Positions 7,821 to 15,347 of a DNA stretch of 47,598 nt are shown piece by piece (position 1 is the first letter of the stretch; the number at the start of each line of letters is the position of its first letter). The position numbers and the translations under genes were made by a program. Under the pieces are notes generated by a model. That model was not told the DNA's origin. It saw nothing but the letters and a program-made list of their open reading frames with translations, and made no database searches. The DNA lies in the IMG/VR virus record IMGVR_UViG_3300037833_000009, positions 1 to 47,598 of that record, one strand, 5' to 3'. The stretch is from a virus.

Positions 7821-8230
7821 ACCGCGGCCCCGCACCCGGCGCCCGCATGGATCAGCGCAGCTTCGTGGACAAGGCAAGGCTGGCCTGGGGCGAGCATTGT
7901 CCCGACTGGGTCATTGCCCTGGCCGAACTGGCGGACCGCAAGCGCCTCAAGGGCGCGGGCGATGCCATCGGCTATTCCGGCTCGCTGGTGTCGACGGTGC
8001 TGTCTAACACCTACCAGGGCGACGTCGACAAGGTCCGCCAGAAGGTCATGGGCGAATTGCTGGGCGAAACCGTCCAGTGCCCCGGACTGGGCCGCCCCAT
8101 GAGCCGCAAGACGTGCCTCGACTGGCAGGACAAGCCCAACGCCCCGACCAGTTCGCTGCGGGCCCGCATGTATCGGGCCTGCCGCGCGGGGTGCCCCAAT
8201 TTTCGCCAAGGAGGAACCGATGGCCAATAG
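7817..8230 (+). CDS. Small HTH protein with cysteine-rich C-terminus
   Basis: 137 aa. The N-terminal half has an XRE-like helix-turn-helix (WVIALAELADRKRLKGAGDA then IGYSGSLVSTVLSNTYQGD). The C-terminal half holds several cysteines (CPGLGRPMSRKTCLDWQ, then CRAGCPNF) that could bind a metal. This architecture is common in the early region of Mu-like phages and suggests a transcription regulator; the target is unknown. ATGA overlap with the gene before; its end overlaps the next start. Confidence 0.65.
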   Translation: MNRGPAPGARMDQRSFVDKARLAWGEHCPDWVIALAELADRKRLKGAGDAIGYSGSLVSTVLSNTYQGDVDKVRQKVMGELLGETVQCPGLGRPMSRKTCLDWQDKPNAPTSSLRARMYRACRAGCPNFRQGGTDGQ

Positions 8231-8612
8231 GTTCGCCGCCGAGCTCATGGAACTGCAGGATGCCTTGCGGGAAACCATGATTACCTGGAACTATCACCGC
8301 ACTGGCGTCAGGCCCATCACGGACCCCCAGGCGTTCGAGCGCCTGCTGATCGCGTCGAACTTTGCGCTTGCCAATATCCGCCTCGACATCATGGCGCACG
8401 AGCGTGAGACGGCGGGAATCGTCGAGGGCCTGCAGCAGCAGCTGGAGCAGAGCGCCAAGCTCCTGCGTGAAGCCATGACATTGTTCGACCGGGTCATCGG
8501 AGCACCAGCCGCGCCGGTCGCGCCGATCGTGCCGTCCAATGTGCTCGTCTTCACCGGCTCCTATCATCCTCAACCTGCGAACGATCCGGCCATGCCAGGC
8601 GGTGTGTTTTGA
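8220..8612 (+). CDS. Unknown helical early protein
   Basis: 130 aa, with a strong AAGGAGG five bases before the ATG, which fixes the start even though it overlaps the previous gene by 11 bases. Residues ~50-95 form a long amphipathic helix with a probable coiled coil (ETAGIVEGLQQQLEQSAKLL); the C-terminus is proline/alanine-rich. No known domain is recognised. Confidence 0.6.
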   Translation: MANRFAAELMELQDALRETMITWNYHRTGVRPITDPQAFERLLIASNFALANIRLDIMAHERETAGIVEGLQQQLEQSAKLLREAMTLFDRVIGAPAAPVAPIVPSNVLVFTGSYHPQPANDPAMPGGVF

Positions 8613-8974
8613 GCAGCCCGGACGATATCGACGCCCTTGCCGTGGCACGGCGGTTGCTCGCCACGCCGACCCGCTTCCGGGCCACAGACCGTGAAGTCCT
8701 TGCAATGGCCGGGTGCCTGATTGGCCTCGACCAGCAGATTGATGCGCTGGAACACGCGCCGCCCCTCAATGCCCGCCTGGCGGCCGCCGTGGCAAGCGTC
8801 CTGCTGCGCCATGACGAGGCCTGCCGGGCGCAGACTAATCTGCTGGATACGCCCGCCGGGCAAACCACCGACGCCCTTGTCGATGCCAACCGCGACGCGC
8901 GGCTGGCCACTCATCTGGCCTTGAACGTCCTCAAAACCATCTTTGAAAAGGAGTTTGCGCATGTCGGAAGTTGA
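8609..8974 (+). CDS. Unknown alpha-helical early protein (TTG start)
   Basis: 121 aa starting at a TTG that overlaps the previous stop by 4 bases, a pattern of translational coupling. The protein is all-helical, leucine/alanine-rich and acidic, with no recognised motif. It overlaps the next reading frame slightly at its end, as elsewhere in this compact operon. Confidence 0.55.
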   Translation: MSSPDDIDALAVARRLLATPTRFRATDREVLAMAGCLIGLDQQIDALEHAPPLNARLAAAVASVLLRHDEACRAQTNLLDTPAGQTTDALVDANRDARLATHLALNVLKTIFEKEFAHVGS

Positions 8975-9611
8975 CCAGCCCGCGGCGGCGAACGGTACCG
9001 TCATCATCAACGGCAAGCACTACATGCCCGATGCCAGGGGCGGTTTCGTTCCCCTGGAACTGGTGAAGCCGCAGCACATGCTGGAGGATCAGGCCGTGCG
9101 CCTGATCATGGGTCACGCGCGCTCGCTTTCTGCCCAGATCGGCCGGTTCAAGGGCCATACCTTCGACGACTTGTCCGCCCTCGATGCCCTCCTGGCAGAA
9201 CGCTACCAGGTCAAGCGCGGCGGCACCAAGGGCAACCGAACCTATCAGCAGCGCGATGGCCTGGCCAAGGTGCAAATCCAGATCGCGGACCAGATCGATT
9301 TCGGTCCCGAACTGCAGCAGGCCAAGACATTGATCGACGAGTGCCTGGTGGAATGGACCGACGAAGGCAAGCCCGAGATCCGGGCCATTATCCTGCGCGC
9401 CTTCAAGGTCGAAAAAGAGGGCCAGATCAACAAGGCCGAACTCTATTCCCTGTTTCATCTCGACATCCAGGACGAGCGCTGGGTGAGGGCCATGGAAGCG
9501 ATCCATGATGCCATCCGGATCACGGGCTCCAAGCAATACATCCGCTTCTACGAGCGGGCATCGACGACCGCCCCTTGGACGGCGGTCACCATTGATCTTG
9601 CGCAGGCCTAA
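8961..9611 (+). CDS. DUF3164 family phage protein
   Basis: 216 aa from ATG 8961, chosen because AAAAGGAG lies about 8 bases upstream; an upstream in-frame start at 8943 lacks this. The sequence has the DUF3164 pattern: an INGKHYMPDARGGFVPLELV start, a central YQQRDGLAKVQIQIADQIDFG, and KAELYSLFHLDIQDERW followed by IRFYER near the end. The family is widespread in Mu-like phages, encoded between MuB and gemA. The function is unknown, and it is sometimes described as a Rec-like or Sulfolobus-type regulator without proof. Confidence 0.8.
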   Translation: MSEVDQPAAANGTVIINGKHYMPDARGGFVPLELVKPQHMLEDQAVRLIMGHARSLSAQIGRFKGHTFDDLSALDALLAERYQVKRGGTKGNRTYQQRDGLAKVQIQIADQIDFGPELQQAKTLIDECLVEWTDEGKPEIRAIILRAFKVEKEGQINKAELYSLFHLDIQDERWVRAMEAIHDAIRITGSKQYIRFYERASTTAPWTAVTIDLAQA

Positions 9612-9622
9612 AGGGGGACCAA

Positions 9623-9895
9623 ATGATTTCTGCAATGGGGAACAGCGCCGAACTGCACAACCGGCCGATCGATCCGCCGCTGGATCATCTGGCCTTCGCC
9701 CGCGCCGGTTTCGAGGCCGAGGCGCAGCGCTCGGCGTCTGCGATCAAGGCTATCGATCTGCGCATGGAAAATACCGAGGAGGAGATCGCCCGGCTGCGGC
9801 GCCAGATGGCCGACGACCGGCGCGAACTGAGTGCGCTGGAGATTGCCCACCGCGCCGCCAATCGCGCGATCGCGGAACTGGACGGGGTGGCGTGA
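9623..9895 (+). CDS. Small coiled-coil protein
   Basis: 90 aa after an AAGGGGGA ribosome site. Residues ~35-80 form a continuous charged coiled coil (heptads around MENTEEEIARLRRQMADDRR). No enzymatic motif is seen. Its stop TGA shares its last base with the next ATG, so it is probably co-translated with the GcrA-like gene. The function is unknown. Confidence 0.6.
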   Translation: MISAMGNSAELHNRPIDPPLDHLAFARAGFEAEAQRSASAIKAIDLRMENTEEEIARLRRQMADDRRELSALEIAHRAANRAIAELDGVA

Positions 9896-10521
9896 TGGTC
9901 AATTCGGCCGAACGTTTCGACTGGACCGAGGAAGCCGTTGCGACCCTCAGGCTGCTCGTCGCGCAAGACAACAGCGCCGGGCAGATTTGTACCATCATGG
10001 GCGGCGGGCTCACGAGGAGCGCCGTGCTGGGCAAATGCCACCGCCTCAACATCTCGACCAACGGCGGCACCTATGGCAATGCGCGGCATGGTGTCGAGGG
10101 CCGCACGGCCCAACTGCGCGAACGCCAGGAAGACCGCGCTGCCAAGGCCCCGAAGGACGGCCGAACCAAACAAGACAAACCATCCAAACAAGGTGCAGCG
10201 CTTAGAGACAAACCCAATCTGCCACGCCTGTCGCTGGTAACAGGCTGGGTCCATACGCCCGCCGCTGCTGCGCAGGATCATGCCAAGGCCAATTTGCAGG
10301 CCACCGCACGGCAGCGCAATTTCGACCCGGCGAGCGCACCCGAAGGCGCCCGCCTGGTCGGCCTTGTCGATCTTGAAAAAGGGGAATGCCGCTGGCCGCT
10401 GTTCGATACGGCGCCGATGATCTTTTGCGGCTGCGCCGTCACCATCTTTGACCGTCGCGGCCAGCCAAACCCTTACTGCGATCATCACCAGCGCCTCAGT
10501 ATCGCCAAGGTGCTCCCATGA
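9895..10521 (+). CDS. GcrA-family transcription regulator encoded by the phage
   Basis: 208 aa. The N-terminus FDWTEEAVATLRLL then SAVLGKCHRLNI (8-53) is the GcrA-type helix-turn-helix. A basic linker follows, and the C-terminal module ECRWPLF, FCGC, then PYCDHH (164-198) matches the sigma70-binding end of GcrA. Host GcrA works with sigma70 at promoters carrying CcrM-methylated GANTC sites and drives S-phase genes in Caulobacter-type bacteria. A phage copy could redirect host polymerase or tie early transcription to the cell cycle. An alternative is a diverged DNA-binding remnant, but both functional ends look intact. Confidence 0.85.
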   Translation: MVNSAERFDWTEEAVATLRLLVAQDNSAGQICTIMGGGLTRSAVLGKCHRLNISTNGGTYGNARHGVEGRTAQLRERQEDRAAKAPKDGRTKQDKPSKQGAALRDKPNLPRLSLVTGWVHTPAAAAQDHAKANLQATARQRNFDPASAPEGARLVGLVDLEKGECRWPLFDTAPMIFCGCAVTIFDRRGQPNPYCDHHQRLSIAKVLP

Positions 10522-11105
10522 TCAAGCAGACGCCCTATCTGGGCTATCCCACGCAAAAGGCTGCGATCTACGCCCTAGAGGATAATGGGCTTACTGCCCA
10601 GGAGATCTCGGAGAAGCTCGGAACGCCCCGGCCGACAGTCTATGCCCGCCTGGCCGAACGGCGGAAGGCTCGCGAGTCTTGGCCGCAAGAGCGCCTCGAC
10701 AAGCTGCACCGCATCCATGCAGCAGCGCTGCAAGTCATAGCAGAGGCCTTCGGCACCACGCCCAAGGATATTGCCAAACAGCTGGCGCCTTTACGGCCGG
10801 CCATACCCGAAACCATCGAGGCAGAGCCGGCCAAGGCGGCACCCGGCACCACACTTGCGCTGATGCCTGATCCTGGCGTGAGCGCGCAGCAGCCCGAAAC
10901 CCGACCGGACAGCAATAGGGCTGCCAAACCGGCCCCTGGCAGGGTCGGGCTGCGCAGGCCGGATGGGAAGTGGCTCACGCGTGACGGCAAGGGCTTTACC
11001 GACGAGCCCGGAGAGGCCTGGCAAGGCACCAGCGCGGCTGTGCAGGCCGCCCGCACTCAATTCGCCAATGCCCGCTTCTGCAAGGCCAGGGCGTTCGGGA
11101 CATGA
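10518..11105 (+). CDS. HTH protein of unknown role
   Basis: 195 aa; ATGA overlap with the GcrA-like gene. Residues ~15-52 (KAAIYALEDNGLTAQEISEK then RPTVYARLAERRKARE) form a clear MarR/sigma-region-like helix-turn-helix. The middle is helical (DIAKQLAPLRP). The C-terminal third is basic and proline-rich with a VGLRRPDGKWLTRDGKGFTD stretch. It is probably a DNA-binding accessory regulator of the early operon. Confidence 0.6.
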   Translation: MIKQTPYLGYPTQKAAIYALEDNGLTAQEISEKLGTPRPTVYARLAERRKARESWPQERLDKLHRIHAAALQVIAEAFGTTPKDIAKQLAPLRPAIPETIEAEPAKAAPGTTLALMPDPGVSAQQPETRPDSNRAAKPAPGRVGLRRPDGKWLTRDGKGFTDEPGEAWQGTSAAVQAARTQFANARFCKARAFGT

Positions 11106-11398
11106 GCACTTCGGACAAGCTGCCAATCGTCGAGCAAATCCGCTGCGCCGCCAGCAGTCGCGAGATTGCCGCCATCATCCTGCGCCTGCCCGATGCGGTC
11201 TTGCTCGCCCATGGCGAAGTGCTGATGGCGGAGTGCCGCAAGGCGCGCTTCACCGAGGGGGCGCAGTTCATCCTCATGCGCCAGGTGGCCATGGATGCCG
11301 TGCGGGACCGCGCCGGCAGGCTGCCCGACGCCGCGTCCCTTCCCCTTGAAAACTGGCGCGTCGCCCTGGCCGCCTTTTCGCAAAGTTCACCGCAATGA
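11102..11398 (+). CDS. Unknown small early protein
   Basis: 98 aa, mostly helical, four-base overlaps at both ends with its neighbours. No domain recognised. The conserved tight packing between an HTH gene and gemA is the main support for it being real. Confidence 0.55.
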   Translation: MSTSDKLPIVEQIRCAASSREIAAIILRLPDAVLLAHGEVLMAECRKARFTEGAQFILMRQVAMDAVRDRAGRLPDAASLPLENWRVALAAFSQSSPQ

Positions 11399-11982
11399 GC
11401 GCGATCAAAGCCATCAACGCCATGAGACAAGAGCTTGGTCTTGAGGAGGGCGACTATCGCGCCATGCTGGCCCGCGTCACCGGCAAGGCATCGCTAAAGC
11501 TGATGAGCGACGTAGAACTGAACAATGTCGCGGGCGAGTTGCGCAGGGTGGGCGGCGGCGCCAAGGGAAGCCTGCAAGGTCCGTTCGGCCCCAAGCTGCA
11601 GGCCCTTTGGATATCCGGCTACCATTTGGGCGTGGTCCGCAATCGGGATAATGCTGCGCTGCTGGCTTTCGTCAAAGGGCAAACGGGAATCGATCATACC
11701 AAGTTCTTGCGCGACGCCGCCCATGCCCGGAAAGCCGTCGAGGCGCTCAAGGCCTGGCTGGGGCGCGAAGCGGGCGTCGACTGGTCCGAACATCTCGATC
11801 CTGCCGAATGCGTCATCGCCGCCCAGCTGCGCCTGCTTGGCCGCCCGTTCGGCAGCATAGGCCTCAGCGCCACAGGCGTCACTAGCGAGGCGGGCAAGGA
11901 AGCGGTGAGAACGACTGCCCGGCATGCCTTGATGGCGCTCCTGGGCGAGGAAATCCGTGCAAGCAAAGCCGGGGCAGCATGA
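11395..11982 (+). CDS. gemA: GemA / Mu gp16-like (DUF1018) regulator
   Basis: 195 aa. The N-terminal 65 residues carry the family pattern: AINAMRQELGLEEGDYRAML, VTGKASLKLMSD, then ELRRVG. The centre has KLQALWISGYHLGVV and the C-terminal part KALEAWLGRE-like helices (here VEALKAWLGRE). In Mu, GemA (gp16) modulates host gene expression and DNA supercoiling during the lytic cycle. Position late in the early operon, ahead of the middle activator, agrees with Mu. Confidence 0.88.
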   Translation: MSAIKAINAMRQELGLEEGDYRAMLARVTGKASLKLMSDVELNNVAGELRRVGGGAKGSLQGPFGPKLQALWISGYHLGVVRNRDNAALLAFVKGQTGIDHTKFLRDAAHARKAVEALKAWLGREAGVDWSEHLDPAECVIAAQLRLLGRPFGSIGLSATGVTSEAGKEAVRTTARHALMALLGEEIRASKAGAA

Positions 11983-12215
11983 TGGTTACGTGGCCCCAGG
12001 GCATGCATATGCCCGCCCGCATGTTTGTGTCGCGGCAGCATGAATTATGCGAGCGGCTGCGTTGGGCGCCAGTGGGGAGCAAGCGGCGCAAAAAGTTGGA
12101 AGCCGAACTCGCCAGGCTGGTTCGGGAGGAGCTTGAACGCGAAACAGGCAAGAACGCCAAGACGGTCGACGACAAGGACGAGCAGGAGCCGCGGCGCAGT
12201 TGGTGGCAACAATGA
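11979..12215 (+). CDS. Small basic/acidic helical protein
   Basis: 78 aa, overlapping gemA by 4 bases. It has a charged helix (KRRKKLEAELARLVREELER) and a polar tail ending in tryptophans. Not recognised; co-transcribed with the early operon. Confidence 0.5.
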   Translation: MMVTWPQGMHMPARMFVSRQHELCERLRWAPVGSKRRKKLEAELARLVREELERETGKNAKTVDDKDEQEPRRSWWQQ

Positions 12216-12220
12216 CCGGC

Positions 12221-12535
12221 CTAGATCAGCTCAAGCTCTCGGGCCAGTTCTCTGGTGGCCTCGCAAAAGCTTGCATGCTGCTCGGCGCTCCAGTTCTCCG
12301 TCAGGGGCAGGAACTCCTCCTGCTGGGCAAAGATTTGGCTGTTGAGGCCGCGACTATAGGCCATCTCCGCCCCGGCCTGCAGCACGTCGATCGCGGGCTG
12401 GGTCAGGCCAAAATCGCACAAGCTGACCGACAGCCGGAGCATGCCGATCGTGCGGGCCATGGACTCGGGCGTGACGCTTTCAGCAGGCACGGTACCGGCC
12501 AGAACGAACAGCAATGGGACGGCCAAAACTTTCAT
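12221..12535 (-). CDS. Leftward exported protein, probable moron
   Basis: 104 aa read against the early operon. It begins with a typical signal peptide (MKVLAVPLLFVLAGTVPAES, cleavage probably after residue ~18), followed by ~85 residues of helical periplasmic protein with two cysteines that could pair. The ribosome site is weak. The reverse orientation and export signal suggest a gene expressed from the prophage for its own purpose, such as altering the envelope or excluding other phages. This is inference; no family is recognised. Confidence 0.55.
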   Translation of the reverse strand: MKVLAVPLLFVLAGTVPAESVTPESMARTIGMLRLSVSLCDFGLTQPAIDVLQAGAEMAYSRGLNSQIFAQQEEFLPLTENWSAEQHASFCEATRELARELELI

Positions 12536-12564
12536 GAAAGAAACACTAGCGCAGGGGTGAGCGC

Positions 12565-12846
12565 ATGAAAAGGCGTCCAGTTCATGTGGAGGTAAGCGAC
12601 CATGCGGTTCTGCGCTGGCTGGAGCGCGAGCATGGGCTCGATGTGATCCTGCTCAAAGCGCATATCGCCGGCATAGTCGGGGAGGGCGCTGCGCTCGGCG
12701 CTGCCGCGGTATGCTTGGGTAAGGTACGCTTCGTGCTGCGTGACACCGCCGCGATCGTCGCCCATGCCGACAAGGTTGTGGTGGCAACGGCGCTGGACCG
12801 CGACGGCATCTTTTTGCCTCAGCGCAAGGAAGGCCCCACCTCATGA
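12565..12846 (+). CDS. Conserved Mu-like phage protein of unknown function
   Basis: 93 aa after a CAGGGGTGA ribosome site. The start VEVSDHAVLRWLEREHGLDV and the end VVATALDRDGIFLP form a compact alpha/beta domain that I have seen in Mu-like phages of alphaproteobacteria just before the Mor-type activator. No catalytic motif can be named. ATGA overlap with the activator gene suggests coupled translation. Confidence 0.65.
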   Translation: MKRRPVHVEVSDHAVLRWLEREHGLDVILLKAHIAGIVGEGAALGAAAVCLGKVRFVLRDTAAIVAHADKVVVATALDRDGIFLPQRKEGPTS

Positions 12847-13202
12847 GGGGCGAGCCGCCAGCAGTCCCGGAAAATGTAGCCCCCTATGTCGACGTGCTGG
12901 GGCTGGACCGGACCGTCAAGCTGCTGCTGGAATTCGGCGGCTCACCGCTCTACCTGCCCGACACGCGGGCGCGGCAGGGCAGCGCCATTGTGAAGCTTCT
13001 CGGCGTCGAGGCCGCAACGGCCCTGGGTAGAAAACTCGGGCGCGGCCTGATCCGCCCCCCTCTGGCCAAACCCTTCATCGCATCATATTACTGGCACAAG
13101 GACGTGCCCGTGAGCGAGATTGCCCGGCTGCTCCATGTCGACCGCGTTACGGTGCAGCGTTGGCTACCCCAGCGCCCCACGTCACAACTCGATTTGTTCT
13201 GA
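12843..13202 (+). CDS. Mor/C-family activator of middle/late transcription
   Basis: 119 aa, the family's usual length. The N-terminal part (YVDVLGLDRTVKLLLEFGGS then LYLPDTR) matches the Mor dimerisation domain, and the C-terminal helix-turn-helix is VSEIARLLHVDRVTVQRWL (~93-112). Mu has two paralogues, Mor for the middle and C for the late promoters; only this one is seen here, so it may do both. It is the last gene of the early operon, and a perfect 18-bp palindrome lies 7 bases after its stop. Confidence 0.88.
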   Translation: MRGEPPAVPENVAPYVDVLGLDRTVKLLLEFGGSPLYLPDTRARQGSAIVKLLGVEAATALGRKLGRGLIRPPLAKPFIASYYWHKDVPVSEIARLLHVDRVTVQRWLPQRPTSQLDLF

Positions 13203-13208
13203 CGAGCA

Positions 13209-13226
13209 TTGCTGCATATGCAGCAA
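13209..13226. promoter_or_regulatory. Late-activator palindrome 1 (Plys-like)
   Basis: TTGCTGCATATGCAGCAA is a perfect 18-bp palindrome. The same sequence with one change stands at 24170-24187 before the second late operon, and similarity continues downstream (GGCTTCCC here, TGCTTGCC there). It lies 65 bases before the endolysin start, the position of Mu's Plys. I infer binding by the Mor/C-type protein encoded just upstream. No good -35 box is seen, as expected for an activator-dependent promoter. Confidence 0.75.
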
Positions 13227-13291
13227 GGCTTCCCATCCCGAAAATCGATGATCTTGGTCCCAGCTAAACGCTTTGCGGGGAACTCAAGCTC

Positions 13292-14089
13292 ATGTCTGCT
13301 CTCGTCAACACCAGCGCCGATTTCAGGCGCTGCCATCCTACTACGGCCAACTGGGAGGGCGGCTGGTCCAACCACAAGGCTGATCTTGGTGGCAAGACCA
13401 TGTACGGCATCACTGAGGCCGTGTTCTGGGAATGGCTTGATCTAAGCCGCAAGCCGCGGCGCCCCGTAGCCAGCATCACCCGCGCGGAAGCCGAGGCGAT
13501 CTTTTACCAGCGCTATTGGGTTCTGGCTGGCTGCGAGCCCTTGTTCCCCGGCGTCGATCTCGCGACCTATGACGCCGCCGTCAATTCCGGCGTTTCGCGC
13601 GGCCGCAAATGGCTGCTGGCATCGCTCGACAAGGGCGACGATCATGCCCGCACCGTCAAGACCATATGCGCCAAGCGCCTGAGCTTCGTGCAATCGCTTA
13701 AAGTCTGGGAAACCTTCGGTAAGGGTTGGGGCAACCGTATCGCGGATGTCGAGGCGCGCGGCGTCGCCTTTGCCATGGCGGCTATGACGGCAAACGATAA
13801 TAGCCAAATCGTGGCCCGGCTTGAGGACGAGGCCACCGGTGCCCGCAAGACTGCAGGCATACAGACCAAGGGCGCAACTGCGACCGGCGCGGCCGGTGCC
13901 GGATCGGGTGGCTCGTTGGCGCTTGATCCCGCCACGGCCGATCAGCTGGCCGGCTATGTGTTGGGCGGCATCCTCGTAATGGGCCTGCTGCTGGCCGCGT
14001 TCCTCCTGATCCGTGCCCGCATCAACGCGCAGCGCGCCAAAGCCTATGGGCAAGTCGCCCTTGAAGCTACTTTGACGGGAGCCGTCTGA
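13292..14089 (+). CDS. Endolysin, GH108-type muramidase with C-terminal membrane anchor
   Basis: 265 aa. The N-terminal domain has the glycosyl hydrolase 108 signature with catalytic Glu22 in NWEGGWSNH, then GGKTMYGITE, followed by a peptidoglycan-binding-3-like domain (YDAAVNSGVSRGRKWLLASL). After an alanine/glycine-rich linker comes one strong membrane helix (~220-240) and a basic tail. It would cut the glycan chains of peptidoglycan for lysis. The membrane anchor at the C-terminus is unusual for a soluble endolysin and could hold it inactive until the holin acts. First gene after palindrome 1. Confidence 0.88.
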   Translation: MSALVNTSADFRRCHPTTANWEGGWSNHKADLGGKTMYGITEAVFWEWLDLSRKPRRPVASITRAEAEAIFYQRYWVLAGCEPLFPGVDLATYDAAVNSGVSRGRKWLLASLDKGDDHARTVKTICAKRLSFVQSLKVWETFGKGWGNRIADVEARGVAFAMAAMTANDNSQIVARLEDEATGARKTAGIQTKGATATGAAGAGSGGSLALDPATADQLAGYVLGGILVMGLLLAAFLLIRARINAQRAKAYGQVALEATLTGAV

Positions 14090-14640
14090 TGGACCTTACT
14101 TCCGTTCTGATCGGGCTTGCCGCCCAGGTCGGCGCTCCGCTCGTCAAATCGGTCCTGGAGGAGAAGTTTGGCCACGGAAGCGGCAAGATCGCCGATGCCG
14201 TGATCGGCTCGATTGCCAATCATGCTGGCGTTACGCCCGAACAGCTGCCGGAATTGGCTGCGAGCGAACCGCAGCTGGTCAGGGATGCGATTCTGGATGC
14301 GGAGCGCATGGCGCCCGAATTGGTTGCGCTCTACACAGCGGGCATCGAAGGGCAGTTCAAGCTGCTGCAGGCTGAAAGCGCCGAAGGTCCGCTGCAGTCG
14401 GGCTGGCGCTGGGGCTGGATGTACCTGTTGGCCTTATTCTGGCTTTTCTACATCCTGCTGTTCCCGATCCTCAATGCAATCCTGCAGGCGCTGGGGAGCG
14501 TTGTTCGTATTCAAACCATTGAGGCAGCGATCCTTTTGACGCTCACCTCCTGGTTCCTCGCCCTCTACATGGGCGGCCATACCATCAAAGAACTGGGCAA
14601 GAGCGCCATTGACGCGGTCAAGACCTGGAAACACCAGTAA
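14089..14640 (+). CDS. Holin, GTA 3TM type
   Basis: 183 aa. The soluble N-terminal ~100 residues (GKIADAVIGSIANHAGVTPE) precede a cluster of membrane helices: WGWMYLLALFWLFYILLFPI, then AILLTLTSWFLALYMGG, ending in a basic tail. This is the pattern of the three-TM holin of gene transfer agents and related phages. It would form lesions in the inner membrane that release or activate the endolysin. Its ATG overlaps the endolysin stop by one base. Confidence 0.82.
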   Translation: MDLTSVLIGLAAQVGAPLVKSVLEEKFGHGSGKIADAVIGSIANHAGVTPEQLPELAASEPQLVRDAILDAERMAPELVALYTAGIEGQFKLLQAESAEGPLQSGWRWGWMYLLALFWLFYILLFPILNAILQALGSVVRIQTIEAAILLTLTSWFLALYMGGHTIKELGKSAIDAVKTWKHQ

Positions 14641-14655
14641 CACCGGACCTTGTCG

Positions 14656-15045
14656 ATGCCCGATCTCGTCACTGCCAAAGACCTCCTCGTCGGCATCGCC
14701 GCAGCCCTGGCTGCGGGCTTGTCCATCTGGACGTTCCTGCAGTCCCCGGCCAAGAAAAATGCCGAGGAGCTGGCCAAGTTCATCGCCGAAATCTTTGGCC
14801 CCTTCCGCAAGGCCGTGGGCGAGGACATCAAGTTCCTCGACACCGCCATCGACGACACCAAGGCGCGCGTCACCTCCATGGAGGCCATCATTACGCAATT
14901 GCCCGACAAGGATTCGATCCACCGCCTGGCGCTGCAGCTGGAGCAGATGAACACCAAGATTGCCGGCATGGCCGCAACGTCCGAAGCGACGCAGCGCACG
15001 GCCGGCCGCGTCGAGCAGTTCCTTTTGGAGCAGGGCAGGAAATGA
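14656..15045 (+). CDS. DUF2730 / Mu gp25-like membrane protein
   Basis: 129 aa from ATG 14656; a TTG six bases earlier is also possible. There is one N-terminal membrane helix (LLVGIAAALAAGLSIWTFLQ), then a helical coiled-coil region ending in TAGRVEQFLLEQGRK. DUF2730 proteins sit between lysis and terminase genes in Mu-like phages; the function is unknown, possibly in lysis or as an inner-membrane component. ATGA overlap with the next gene. Confidence 0.75.
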   Translation: MPDLVTAKDLLVGIAAALAAGLSIWTFLQSPAKKNAEELAKFIAEIFGPFRKAVGEDIKFLDTAIDDTKARVTSMEAIITQLPDKDSIHRLALQLEQMNTKIAGMAATSEATQRTAGRVEQFLLEQGRK

Positions 15046-15344
15046 GCGACTTCGATATCTTTCTCACTCAGGATGCCCGCCTGGTCATGTTGCGTACCTT
15101 GGGTGAGCAGCTGGACGGGCGCCTCAACGAAACCATGTTGCATGCCGCGCTGGTGACGTTCGGGCATAACCGGAGCCGCGATTGGGTGCGCCAGCAGATG
15201 CGACACCTGGCCGATGTCGGCGCCATAAAGCTGACGGAGGCGGGTACCGTCATGATCGGCGCCCTGACCCGTCAGGGCCTTGATCATGTAGAGCGCCGTT
15301 CCATCATCGAGGGCGTTGCCCGTCCCTCCCCTCCGGGAGTTTGA
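15042..15344 (+). CDS. Mu gp26-like winged-helix protein
   Basis: 100 aa. The sequence (RLNETMLHAALVTFGHNRSR then QMRHLADVGAIKLTEAGTVM) is a winged helix as in the ArsR/MarR-like small proteins found between gp25 and gp27 in Mu-like phages. The role is unknown; DNA binding during packaging or late regulation are possibilities. Confidence 0.7.
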   Translation: MSDFDIFLTQDARLVMLRTLGEQLDGRLNETMLHAALVTFGHNRSRDWVRQQMRHLADVGAIKLTEAGTVMIGALTRQGLDHVERRSIIEGVARPSPPGV

Positions 15345-15347
15345 GCC

